Source: RBG-16-57-9 sp964529745
Lineage (GTDB): Archaea; Thermoproteota; Bathyarchaeia; TCS64
Reading direction: 5' to 3'
DNA: 64,000 nucleotides
Assembly (NCBI GenBank): GCA_964529745.1
Contig: CAZGZR010000002.1
Span: 3,373 to 67,372, forward strand
The position numbers and the translations under genes were made by a program. The notes below the pieces were generated by a model. That model was not told where the DNA came from. It made no database searches and saw nothing but the letters and a program-made list of their open reading frames with translations. This document shows, piece by piece, positions 24,761-32,221 of this stretch. Every line of letters begins with the position of its first letter. The first letter of the stretch is position 1.

Positions 24761-24885
24761 TCAACGGTTCTCTGTCTGATCCTTGATATTGATTCTCTGG
24801 TTATCAAGAAATCGTAGATTATGAAAAGATCAATGTATTGAAGGAATGATTCAAGACTTTGAGTTTAAATACAAATTATGAGTTC

Positions 24886-24911
24886 GGAGTGGGGTTCGAA
24901 CCCCACCCTCA
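24886..24911. repeat. tRNA T-arm-like perfect palindrome
   Basis: GTGGGGTTCGAACCCCAC at 24889-24906 is a perfect 18-bp palindrome containing the tRNA T-loop GTTCGAA. It is flanked like a tRNA 3' end (GGA before, CCTCA after), but no tRNA body is present on either side. It sits just beyond the 3' end of the beta-propeller gene and belongs to the series of tRNA-like fragments running to 30.3 kb. Confidence 0.55.
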
Positions 24912-24915
24912 TTGG

Positions 24916-26238
24916 TTATCTTTTCCGCTGTGCGATAAAGATGACGGTGCATATCAACCCAAGAACCAGTGCCACAGATGGGAACCCTGGGATCCCACCA
25001 TCGTCCTCTGATTCAGGCTCTTCCTCGACAACCGGACTCGTCTCCTCCACAGGTTCCTGAGCCTCAATGGGGGGCCCAAGACGATAAACTTGGACCCTAC
25101 CCGTCTGATCAACCTCGTCGATGTCCGCCCAAGGCTCACCCACCACAATATTATCGCCGTCGATGGCAACATCAAACCCAAACGCGGCCCGCGGGCAAGG
25201 CTCAGGCGCCGTAAGGTTCTGTAGAAGGCTCCCGTCAACGTCGAACACATACGCCTTTCCCTCGTACATAAACGGATTGACGTCGGCATCCCACTCCCCC
25301 ACCACCACCCTGTCCCCGTCGATGGCCACGCTGTCACCGAATACCCCACTTAACTTTGGTTTCGGCGACTGCAGAGTATGTAGATGCTCCCCATCGGTGT
25401 TAAAAATATACGCTCTTCCTGCCCTAGAGACGCCGTCCACAGTTGCATAGCTCTCACCTATGACGATAAGGTCTCCTGAGGTGTCTATCGATGTACCGAA
25501 CATTGCTTGGTCCTCTGGCTCAGGGGCCTGCAGGGTCATTAGGTGGTCGCCACTTTGATTGTACGCGTATACGCTGCCTGGGCTTAGGGGATTAGTTTCC
25601 TTGCCGCATTCGCCGAGAAGTATTAGGGTTTCAGTGACCTCTATTATTCGCCCGAATCTTGCCCCCACCTTTGGTGTGGGCGCGTGTAGCGTCGTCATGT
25701 ATTCTCCTTCGTTGTCGAACATGTGGGCTATGCCTTCACTCGTGTCCTCATAGATCACAGTTATGTCCTCATTGATGCCTGCGGTGCCAAAGTTTCCTCC
25801 TTGCCGTGGCTCTGGTGATTGTAGGGTCATCCGGTATGTCCCATCTGTGGTAAACACGTGCGCCTTACCCGCATCCCGTAAACCATCAACATCAGCTAAC
25901 TTTTCTTTTATGATGATGATGTCGCCGAATAGATCGAGTCTCCAACCAAAGTTGTAGACGTTTCCCGGGTCGGGTGACTGCAGTGCTGAGATCAGGGTCC
26001 CGTCAACATCGTATATGTATACTTTCCCTGCGTCTAGAAAGTCGTCAACGTCGGCGTAAGGTTCGCTGACTAATATTATGTTACCACTTATTTTCACCTG
26101 GTAGCCATACCATGCACCCTTCTCGGGGTTCGGCGACTCTAGAGTCAAGACATGGGTGTATTCTTCGTCTGCTGCATATATACCAAGTATCTGTGCTAGG
26201 ATGACTGTTAAAACCAATAGAATTTTTATTTTCACCAT
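24916..26238 (-). CDS. Secreted beta-propeller repeat protein with PGF-CTERM-like tail
   Basis: 440 aa. A signal peptide (residues about 1-22, ILLVLTVILAQILGIYA) precedes seven to eight repeats of about 50 residues. Each repeat alternates an FG.....DGDxIVVGEPxADV strand with a GKAYVFDxDGxLLxTLxxPxP strand, like FG-GAP or PQQ-type propeller blades. A Pro/Glu-rich linker then leads to IPGFPSVALVLGLICTVIFIAQRKR, a PGF-type archaeosortase sorting signal: motif, helix and basic tail. The protein is therefore predicted to be exported and processed at the cell surface. No enzyme motif is visible; binding or adhesion is plausible. Confidence 0.8.
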   Translation of the reverse strand: MVKIKILLVLTVILAQILGIYAADEEYTHVLTLESPNPEKGAWYGYQVKISGNIILVSEPYADVDDFLDAGKVYIYDVDGTLISALQSPDPGNVYNFGWRLDLFGDIIIIKEKLADVDGLRDAGKAHVFTTDGTYRMTLQSPEPRQGGNFGTAGINEDITVIYEDTSEGIAHMFDNEGEYMTTLHAPTPKVGARFGRIIEVTETLILLGECGKETNPLSPGSVYAYNQSGDHLMTLQAPEPEDQAMFGTSIDTSGDLIVIGESYATVDGVSRAGRAYIFNTDGEHLHTLQSPKPKLSGVFGDSVAIDGDRVVVGEWDADVNPFMYEGKAYVFDVDGSLLQNLTAPEPCPRAAFGFDVAIDGDNIVVGEPWADIDEVDQTGRVQVYRLGPPIEAQEPVEETSPVVEEEPESEDDGGIPGFPSVALVLGLICTVIFIAQRKR

Positions 26239-26565
26239 GTTTCTCTCCTCGTTTTCTCAATCGCCATTAATTGTAACTATGTTCATATGTTAACCATCGC
26301 TGACCGTTAGCAATAGAACTTGGTTCTAATTAGCTGTATTAGATATTTAATGGTTTACAGTGAGTGAAAGAGGCCTAATCGATGATGTTATCCTCACACC
26401 GAATGGAGTATAGCCGCTAACAGGGGGGACCAGTAACCCAGTCATTTCCATGCCTCTAAGAAGTAAACAAGCCCCAAAACAGACTGTTTTTCCATGAATC
26501 ATATACCAAAGTGTAATCCACCGAATCAATATGCGCTGTTTATCTGTCAATGATACAAGAATATT
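26239..26565. other. Intergenic region without a convincing gene
   Basis: Between the start of the propeller gene and the tRNA-like repeat at 26566 there is AT-rich upstream sequence and no supported gene. A frame on the minus strand (26347-26787) lacks protein-like composition. Confidence 0.5.
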
Positions 26566-26604
26566 GGTGCGGGAGTGGGGTGCCCACACCGATTTACAGG
26601 TAAA
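26566..26604. repeat. tRNA 3'-end-like fragment with TTTACAGGTAAA palindrome (copy 1)
   Basis: GGTGCGGGAGTGGGGT (26566-26581) differs by one base from the copy at 27670 and closely resembles the 3' end of tRNA-Leu at 30242. It continues as a small hairpin (GTGGG/CCCAC) and then the 12-mer TTTACAGGTAAA (26593-26604), which recurs exactly at 27656. Confidence 0.55.
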
Positions 26605-26722
26605 TTGTTGCATGCGCGTAGAAGTTAAACCACGCGCGCCCAGCAAAGAGATCAATGTCGAATGCTCAAGGTTGATACATGTTTGACCATTAGATTCCGT
26701 CGAGCATATTTTGTATGTAGAT

Positions 26723-27556
26723 TCAGATTTGGGAGGGACCCTGCATGATGACGTCCTTAATTTTCTCATAGCCTCCAGTCCAGTCACTGACTAACTCCAA
26801 CCACCAATTAACCCCCGCATCTTGAAAATCCCGAATGGCCCCTTCTTTATCATCGCCTTTAGCAGCATCGAAACTTATCTTCACGATGTCATATGGATGA
26901 CGTAAACCATGCTTTTCCATGTACTCAACCATATTCCGATAATCATCAGGCGTTAACTGATTCCTATAGTCTTCACTTAGTGGAACCACTCCATCCAGAT
27001 TGGCTGCCCTTCTAAAGGGTCCTTTCTTTGGCCAGGTACCGGCGCCCCATACCTTTATACTAGGTTTCTGGACGGGTCTCGGACGGAATCTTACTTTATC
27101 GATCGTGTAATATTTGCCTGCGTAGCTGAAGTCCTCTCCACTCCATAAGCCATATAGAATCTCAAGGTGTTCGTCAGCCATCTCCGCCATTACTCTAGGG
27201 CTTGTCTCTTCATTCATCAAGGATAATTCGCTGGGACCTCCTAGTCCTACTCCGAGTATTAAGCGTCCTTCTGAGAGTATGTCTAGGGTCGCTGTCTCTC
27301 TGGCCAGTTTCCACGGTCTTCTTCTCGTTAACGGGGTCACCGTGGTACCGATATGGATCTTTTCGGTGTTCTCGGCTACACTGGTTAAGGCGATGAAGGG
27401 ATCAACGGTGTCTGGGAAACCTTCCGTGTTAACGATATGGTCCCATAGAAAGAACCCATCCCATCCGGATTTCTCGGCTTCTGATGCTAACTTAGTTACA
27501 TGTTTGGGGCTTCCAAACGTGTTACCAAAATTTGGCGCATATAATCCAAACTTCAT
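26723..27556 (-). CDS. LLM-class flavin-dependent oxidoreductase
   Basis: 277-aa bacterial-luciferase-like monooxygenase-fold protein. It begins MKFGLYAPNFG, contains GWDGFFLWDHI, GTTVTPLTRRRPWKLARETATLD and LSEGRLILGVGLGG, all diagnostic of the family, and later GKYYTIDKVRFRPRPVQKP. In archaea such enzymes commonly use coenzyme F420, though FMN types exist. It is enclosed by two near-identical tRNA 3'-end-like direct repeats 1,104 bp apart, as if carried in as a single-gene cassette. Its substrate is unknown. Confidence 0.87.
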   Translation of the reverse strand: MKFGLYAPNFGNTFGSPKHVTKLASEAEKSGWDGFFLWDHIVNTEGFPDTVDPFIALTSVAENTEKIHIGTTVTPLTRRRPWKLARETATLDILSEGRLILGVGLGGPSELSLMNEETSPRVMAEMADEHLEILYGLWSGEDFSYAGKYYTIDKVRFRPRPVQKPSIKVWGAGTWPKKGPFRRAANLDGVVPLSEDYRNQLTPDDYRNMVEYMEKHGLRHPYDIVKISFDAAKGDDKEGAIRDFQDAGVNWWLELVSDWTGGYEKIKDVIMQGPSQI

Positions 27557-27655
27557 TGTTCGATTCCATAGGACTATTAGAATTGATGCGTTTAGATTTT
27601 ATCAAGTCATTAATTACTGTCATCGAGCCTTTTTTCTTATGACAACCTCTGATAA

Positions 27656-27685
27656 TTTACAGGTAAAACGGTGCGGGGGTGGGGT
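27656..27685. repeat. tRNA 3'-end-like fragment with TTTACAGGTAAA palindrome (copy 2)
   Basis: TTTACAGGTAAA (27656-27667) is followed two bases later by GGTGCGGGGGTGGGGT (27670-27685). The order of the two parts is reversed relative to copy 1, while both lie on the same strand. It is at the left end of the AT-rich accessory segment. Confidence 0.55.
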
Positions 27686-27771
27686 CTAATCCAAATAAAA
27701 AATCGTTATCCCCCGAATCTTTCTTTCTTTTTTTCATTTCATGCATCTAGGGCGGACTTCTTGCCTGCGAT

Positions 27772-27924
27772 ATGTCTCAAAGAAATGTTGAGTGGACTAA
27801 TGGGTTACTGAGGTACACGTTAAAAGTCTTTCAGGTTAAAGAGTTCAAGGCTCGTCCTAAGACGATACTCCAGCATTCGCTGGGTAATAAACGGATAATT
27901 AATTTTATAGATAGTTCATTTTAA
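27772..27924 (+). CDS. Possible 50-aa small protein or gene remnant
   Basis: An ATG-started frame of 50 codons with basic, ordinary composition (MSQRNVEWTNGLLR at the N-terminus, LGNKRIINFIDSSF at the end). I recognise no family. It lies in the 404-base gap between the LLM gene and the HEPN-type gene and could be a small gene or a fragment of an element's former cargo. Confidence 0.25.
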   Translation: MSQRNVEWTNGLLRYTLKVFQVKEFKARPKTILQHSLGNKRIINFIDSSF

Positions 27925-27960
27925 AGGAAAGAGTTATAATAAATAATTGATTTTTATAAA

Positions 27961-28305
27961 TTAAATTATGTTTAATAAATCTTGGTAAGCATTATGACAG
28001 GTATCTCTCATTGTAGAGTTTATCTGAAAATCTCCATATCTTGCCCAACGACTGATGTAAAAAGAGCATAAATAATCTTGAGCATAATTTTTCAAATGTC
28101 TTGAAACAAGTTTATTACGAATTTCATGATTTTTTGGGTGAATTGGTGTAGGAAGCCCCGCAAAAAATTTATCGACACAGTGTAAGGCGCCATAAAATAA
28201 AATTGTAGATTCCCAATCAAGAAATTTACGAGAATTCATATCTAATACATTATAAGCATCATAATTTGATTTTAGAAGAGAGTCATGTTCCTGTTGAGTT
28301 GGTAT
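27961..28305 (-). CDS. HEPN-like protein with RNx5H motif
   Basis: Third gene of an AT-rich operon. The part after the first ATG (28239) is 92 aa, but similarity to HEPN proteins (TQQEHD...LLKSNYDAYNVLD, then DWESTILFYGALHCVDKFFA) clearly begins further upstream. The frame is open back to 28311, with GGAGG (28313-28317) just before it, but the only start-like codon at the right distance is ATA at 28303-28305. The RNase-type HEPN motif is present as R-N-x5-H (Arg41 to His48 counted from the ATG), followed by YISRWARYGD. HEPN proteins are typical RNA-cutting toxins or effectors in defence systems. An unusual start codon, or a lost start, needs explaining. Confidence 0.6.
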   Translation of the reverse strand: MPTQQEHDSLLKSNYDAYNVLDMNSRKFLDWESTILFYGALHCVDKFFAGLPTPIHPKNHEIRNKLVSRHLKNYAQDYLCSFYISRWARYGDFQINSTMRDTCHNAYQDLLNII

Positions 28306-28306
28306 A

Positions 28307-28870
28307 TTATTTCCTCCTTAAAAATAAAGGACTCCACTCCGATGATATTGAAAATGTTGAATTAGTTGGTTTAAGTGAAAAATCAAATAAAATATCTTCA
28401 TATCTATTTTCTAATTCAATTTGAATATTTACAATTTCTTTTAAAGTATTTGATATGTTTTCAGGGTTAAATATGGTTAAAAAAGATACACCATCAGCAT
28501 TTAATTTACAATAAATTATTTGAACTGCTTCTATTCTTGAGGCTTTTTCTTTGTAATATATAATTGATTCATCTTTTTTTGATTCTTTTTTCCATAATAA
28601 TCCCTTAATTTCTTTTAATTCAATTAACATTGTATCGTATTTTGATTCCAATTCATTTATCTTTTTATCATATTGTGTTAATTTTTCTCCATTTGATATT
28701 TGAGGAACTTTTTTTGAAGTTGACAATAATTGAACTATTTGGTCAATAAAAAACAAAGTACGAGGTTCAGGTTCTTGGATTAAAAAATCAAGTATATCAC
28801 TTTGAGATAATCGTCTTTCAGAACGAAAATATTTTAAAACATCTTCAAGGTTCTCTTCACGTGAACTCAT
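28307..28870 (-). CDS. Coiled-coil protein of accessory operon, function unknown
   Basis: 187 aa, AT-rich codons. The N-terminus is acidic and helical (SSREENLEDVLKYFRSERRLSQ), the middle contains a coiled coil (about residues 66-105, KINELESKYDTMLIELKEIKGLL), and the C-terminus is a mixed strand/helix part ending SPLFLRRK. I recognise no family. The gene starts one base after the stop of the upstream gene and its end overlaps the ribosome-binding site of the HEPN-type gene, so the three genes are one operon. The tight packing suggests that the products work together. Confidence 0.6.
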   Translation of the reverse strand: MSSREENLEDVLKYFRSERRLSQSDILDFLIQEPEPRTLFFIDQIVQLLSTSKKVPQISNGEKLTQYDKKINELESKYDTMLIELKEIKGLLWKKESKKDESIIYYKEKASRIEAVQIIYCKLNADGVSFLTIFNPENISNTLKEIVNIQIELENRYEDILFDFSLKPTNSTFSISSEWSPLFLRRK

Positions 28871-28871
28871 A

Positions 28872-29534
28872 TTATCCCCTTACTTTTAATGAGATATCAT
28901 TTACTTCAGACAAAGTTTGTTCTAATAATTGATCAATATCTATTGGCCCATCTAAGGAAAAATCTGTTTCATAATTAATCCTAAGTTCACCATCTTTTTC
29001 ATTTGAATTATATCTAGTAATTAATGAATCTTCATTTTTTTCAAGAGAAATACCTGAAAGATTATAACCCATATCAAATATACCAGGGCATTTATCTTTA
29101 GCAATATTAGTATATCTCAACTTAGAATTCGTGGATATTCGTAAAGTAAGTGATAAAATAATTTTATTATATGGAGTATTTGTTAACTCACTACCTAAAC
29201 CCATAAGATAGTTTGCATCAATACTAATAGAATTGTAATCGATTTTAGTAAAATCAGTTTTTTCAGTTTTTATAAATGGCGGTACATATGTACCAATGCG
29301 AATTGCTATTGAATTGACATTAAAGTCGTATGAAACATTATTTCCTGAAATGGAATATCTTGGAACAATATCAAAAATTTCCATTATAGAATCACGCCTT
29401 TGATCAGGCGCTTTAATTTGAATTTTGGATATTGGCATTTCATCAATAATTCTTTTTACATAATTAGGTTCATGTTCTCTGAATTTTATTTTGATTTCAA
29501 AAATCTCAACGTCGTTCTTTGAAAAGAGTGACAT
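28872..29534 (-). CDS. First gene of accessory operon, function unknown
   Basis: 220 aa, strongly AT-rich, no membrane segment or signal peptide. The sequence is rich in alternating beta strands (FEIKIKFREHEPNYVKRIIDEMP; IILSLTLRISTNSKLRYTNIA) and ends with a helical LLEQTLSEVNDISLKV segment. It bears a general likeness to TIGR04255-type proteins of defence islands, but this is not firm. It leads a three-gene operon with a coiled-coil protein and a HEPN-like protein, located between an integrase relic and a tRNA-like att fragment. Confidence 0.6.
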   Translation of the reverse strand: MSLFSKNDVEIFEIKIKFREHEPNYVKRIIDEMPISKIQIKAPDQRRDSIMEIFDIVPRYSISGNNVSYDFNVNSIAIRIGTYVPPFIKTEKTDFTKIDYNSISIDANYLMGLGSELTNTPYNKIILSLTLRISTNSKLRYTNIAKDKCPGIFDMGYNLSGISLEKNEDSLITRYNSNEKDGELRINYETDFSLDGPIDIDQLLEQTLSEVNDISLKVRG

Positions 29535-29618
29535 TTTCGAAATATTTAGTAAGTTAATGAAAATATAAGTTTGATGGATACCATTTATTTATAACGACAA
29601 CAAGGAGAAGATAAATAG

Positions 29619-30050
29619 TTAAAGGATTCAAGATATCCATTTTCAAGCAAAATGAAATTTCTACCTAAAGAAGGAACCCTTCAACTGGTAATCGCGGGAA
29701 TACCAAATAAATACAAGCCATTCTGTAAACTACTGCTTGAAGCTGGCCTGACCTCTCTTGAGGCTTGGCAACTGAAATGGAGCAGCATCAACTTCAAGAC
29801 AGGACACTTCAACGTGACACCGACAAAAAAACCGTAATCCTCGGACACTACAGCTATCACAGAGCCTTTTCACATGATACAGCTTCAGAGAAGGCTTCAG
29901 AAAACACAGGATAAAGCTAGCAGAGGAGCTAGGCAAACCGGTGATACTGAAATACAGTCTCAAGACTTTCAGGACATTCTGTGTCACAAGCTGCATCTAC
30001 AAGTTCAACGACCCGTTCGATAAAGCTATGGCAGAAACCGAAATAACGGT
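29619..30050 (+). pseudogene. Tyrosine integrase relic
   Basis: From 29652 a 61-residue frame reads like the core of an archaeal tyrosine recombinase (FLPKEG, YKPFCKLLLEAGLTSLEAWQLKWSSINF). In intact relatives this is ...ETGxRxGEAWxLKWxDIDF, so the first catalytic arginine is replaced. The frame then stops at 29837. A second piece in another frame near 29959 (LKTFRTFCVTS) matches the HxFRHxxAT box with the histidine lost. Stops, frameshift and missing catalytic residues mark a dead gene. It lies beside tRNA-Leu, where the integrase of an integrated element is expected. Confidence 0.65.
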
Positions 30051-30063
30051 GGGTGGTGCCTGT

Positions 30064-30090
30064 GATGCGGGGGTGGGGTTCGAACTCTCC
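30064..30090. repeat. tRNA-Leu 3'-end-like fragment
   Basis: GATGCGGGGGTGGGGTTCGAA matches the 3' third of the tRNA-Leu gene 180 bases further right, in the same orientation, but diverges after the T-loop. It is a probable att remnant beside the integrase relic. Around it, 30091-30240 holds no gene. Confidence 0.55.
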
Positions 30091-30240
30091 TACTTGAAGT
30101 GATACCACCACACTCTCTTTTTATCAATGTTTTTTCTCTCCATCCATGGTTGGGTAACCACTTCACCTGCCTAAAGTAACAAATCATTTATACGATACTC
30201 CATAAAAAAAACGAAAAGTTACCGCCCACCGTTACCAGCA

Positions 30241-30326
30241 TGGTGCGGGGGGTGGGGTTCGAACCCACGGAGGACTAGTCCATCAGGTCCTAAGCCTGAC
30301 CCCTTTGGCCACTCGGGAACCCCCGC
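30241..30326 (-). tRNA. tRNA-Leu (anticodon TAG)
   Basis: Read on the minus strand: acceptor stem GCGGGGG paired with CCCCCGC, anticodon arm TCAGG-CTTAGGA-CCTGA giving anticodon TAG, a long class II variable arm, T-arm GTGGG-TTCGAAC-CCCAC, discriminator A, and encoded CCA (30241-30243). It is intact despite being the apparent target of past integrations. Confidence 0.95.
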
Positions 30327-30370
30327 ACACGCCAATACATCCACGGCAACCAGATTAAAACATTACCCGG

Positions 30371-31687
30371 CTACACCAGATGAAACCCAGTCTGCCTCCC
30401 ATCCACCACCCGGCACCCATCCACCGTGAAAACCACGTCCTGCTCCAGCGCACACCTGAACGACTCCCCGCCCCACTCCGGCAGCGGCCCCTCCACCGAC
30501 AGCTCCATCGTGAACGCGTAGTTGTACTCCAACGCCACGTCGCCCCGCCCCTCGTTCCGCTCCTGCTCCCAAGGCAAACCAATCAAAGGCCCCGGCTCAT
30601 GCAACAGGTGCCCCAAGCCGTGGCTGTACACCCTCGGGCTGGGAATCCCCCTCCCCCGGGCGTCCTCCAGGATGCGGGCCAACAGCTCGTTCCCAGTCAG
30701 CCCCCTCTCGAACCCCGCCATATAACAGTCCTGCAGCCTGTTTCCCTCGGCCATGAGCCACCGGGCGCCCTCCGGGGCGTCCGTCTCCCCGGGCCTCAGC
30801 ACGTAGCACCACTCCTGATGGTCCGTTATGAGGCCCAGGTACTCTATCCCCACGTCGCACCGTACGAAGTCGCCGGGCCTGATCACGTCGTCGTCCTCGC
30901 CGTGCAGCTCCCGGGCCTCCGGGCCACGCACAACCGTGAAGAACGGGTTGAAAGCCACCTGTAGCCCCAGGTCGGCGCACCTCTGCCAGTAGTGCCACAC
31001 CAGATCAGGGACGGTCGTCACCCCCGGCACTATCGCCTCGTCGCTGTAGCACTCCGCTATCAGCGCGTGGGCCACCCCCACCACGTGCTCGTACAGCGTC
31101 ACCTCCATGTCGGTCAGCGTCGCCAGCCACCGGGTCGCGCACTCCTCGGCCGAGACCAGCCGGTCCACGTACATCCCCGGCAGCGCCTCCACCAGCTGCT
31201 TGTACAGGTTGTGGGTGAGCCCCCCGGCCGCCCACTGCACCGAGCCGACGTTGATCCCTATCCGCTCCGGGTCCCGTTCCTCCACGATGCCCCCGAGGAG
31301 CGTCCACTGCTCACCGTGGTGGCTCCGCCCCGGCCACGGCGTCTCGTACAGGCCCTTCGTGTCCGTGAAAGACAGGTTTATGCGCTCCACCCCCCGCTCT
31401 GGTCCCCTGTCGTAGAAGACCAGCATCTGGAGTATGGGGCACCACGTCTCCATGGGTATCATGGTCTCGTAGACGGGGTCCAGGTCGTCCTCCTGGCAGA
31501 CGATGAGCCACATGTCCAGGCCCGCCTCCCTCATGGCGACGTGGAGCACCGTGTCGAGCCTCTCGGCGAGCACTCGGTCCATCATATGGGACCGCTCACG
31601 CATGGACAATACCCTGGGGAACCCGTCTGATGCATTTCCAGCCATGAGAGGAAAACCGTCATCCACAAACAATAGCTTAACGGTCAC
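30371..31687 (-). CDS. M24-family metallopeptidase homologue (Xaa-Pro aminopeptidase/creatinase type)
   Basis: 438 aa. The N-terminal creatinase-like domain contains REAGLDMWLIVCQEDDLDPVYE. The C-terminal pita-bread domain shows the expected ligands: CDVGIEYLGLITD (two Asp), HGLGHLLHEPG (His), TMELS (Glu) and ALEQD (Glu). The enzyme would cleave an N-terminal residue before proline or act as a creatinase-like hydrolase. It is GC-rich with strong codon bias, quite unlike the AT-rich island just beyond tRNA-Leu. Start uncertain: an internal ATG near 31642 would remove a short N-terminal tail. Confidence 0.85.
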   Translation of the reverse strand: MTVKLLFVDDGFPLMAGNASDGFPRVLSMRERSHMMDRVLAERLDTVLHVAMREAGLDMWLIVCQEDDLDPVYETMIPMETWCPILQMLVFYDRGPERGVERINLSFTDTKGLYETPWPGRSHHGEQWTLLGGIVEERDPERIGINVGSVQWAAGGLTHNLYKQLVEALPGMYVDRLVSAEECATRWLATLTDMEVTLYEHVVGVAHALIAECYSDEAIVPGVTTVPDLVWHYWQRCADLGLQVAFNPFFTVVRGPEARELHGEDDDVIRPGDFVRCDVGIEYLGLITDHQEWCYVLRPGETDAPEGARWLMAEGNRLQDCYMAGFERGLTGNELLARILEDARGRGIPSPRVYSHGLGHLLHEPGPLIGLPWEQERNEGRGDVALEYNYAFTMELSVEGPLPEWGGESFRCALEQDVVFTVDGCRVVDGRQTGFHLV

Positions 31688-31701
31688 AGCAGACGGGCGA
31701 G

Positions 31702-32097
31702 CTACGGTCCCTCCGTCTCCCTGGGCTCGGCTCTCTCCCTCAGCTTCTCCTCGATCACAGCCAGCAACTCGTTCATGTCCACAGGCTTCAACAGGAGGGA
31801 ATCCACGCCGAGGCCCTCCAACGCGTTCCCCGGGTAACGGAAGCCAGTGAGCATGACCTTCACGGCCCCGGGGCTCAGCTCGCTCACACGTCTCGACAGC
31901 TCCAAACCGGAGGCGTCGGGCAGCCTGTAATCGAAGACCACGACGTTGTACGCGTGTTCACCGAGCTTCGCCTCGGCCTCCCGTCCGCTGGCCGCCGAGT
32001 CCAGCACGTAGCCCTTCCTCTCGAGGAAGAGGGTGAACGTTCTGACGATGTCCTTCTCGTCGTCCACTAGAAGAACCCGGCGCCCAGCCTCGTCCAT
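31702..32097 (-). CDS. Single-domain response regulator (receiver)
   Basis: 131 aa forming one CheY-like receiver domain: acidic pocket VDDE, phospho-acceptor aspartate in VVFDYRLPD, the switch threonine in MLTG, and the conserved lysine in LKPVD. No output domain is attached, so it signals through partner proteins. An upstream extension to 32190 would add 31 Cys/Asn-rich residues with no homology-like features; the ATG at 32097 is preferred. It is divergent from the MFS transporter. No histidine kinase is encoded nearby. Confidence 0.85.
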   Translation of the reverse strand: MDEAGRRVLLVDDEKDIVRTFTLFLERKGYVLDSAASGREAEAKLGEHAYNVVVFDYRLPDASGLELSRRVSELSPGAVKVMLTGFRYPGNALEGLGVDSLLLKPVDMNELLAVIEEKLRERAEPRETEGP

Positions 32098-32221
32098 GCT
32101 TCTACTCCCCGAGTTTATACCTGTATTGAAAACGAAATCATTTATATCTTGTTCAGGGTCACCCCTGTTCTCCTCGCGGCACCTACACATTTATTATCCA
32201 CGTGTAAGCCCTGAACCGCGT

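Larger units (their letters stand above)
27656..30326. mobile_element. Decayed integrative element or island at tRNA-Leu
   Basis: The segment is markedly more AT-rich than both flanks. Its right edge is tRNA-Leu(TAG), next to an integrase relic whose C-terminal end points to the tRNA, the same arrangement as the intact element at tRNA-Arg (51 kb). Its left edge carries a fragment of a tRNA-Leu-like 3' end (27670), and another lies at 30064. Cargo is the three-gene HEPN-containing operon. Exact ends are uncertain. Confidence 0.5.

Noticed and set aside
26347..26787. 146-codon minus-strand frame downstream of the LLM gene
   Set aside because: It overlaps the LLM gene and the tRNA-like repeat and has non-protein-like composition (Ser/Thr/Leu/Cys-rich without pattern).
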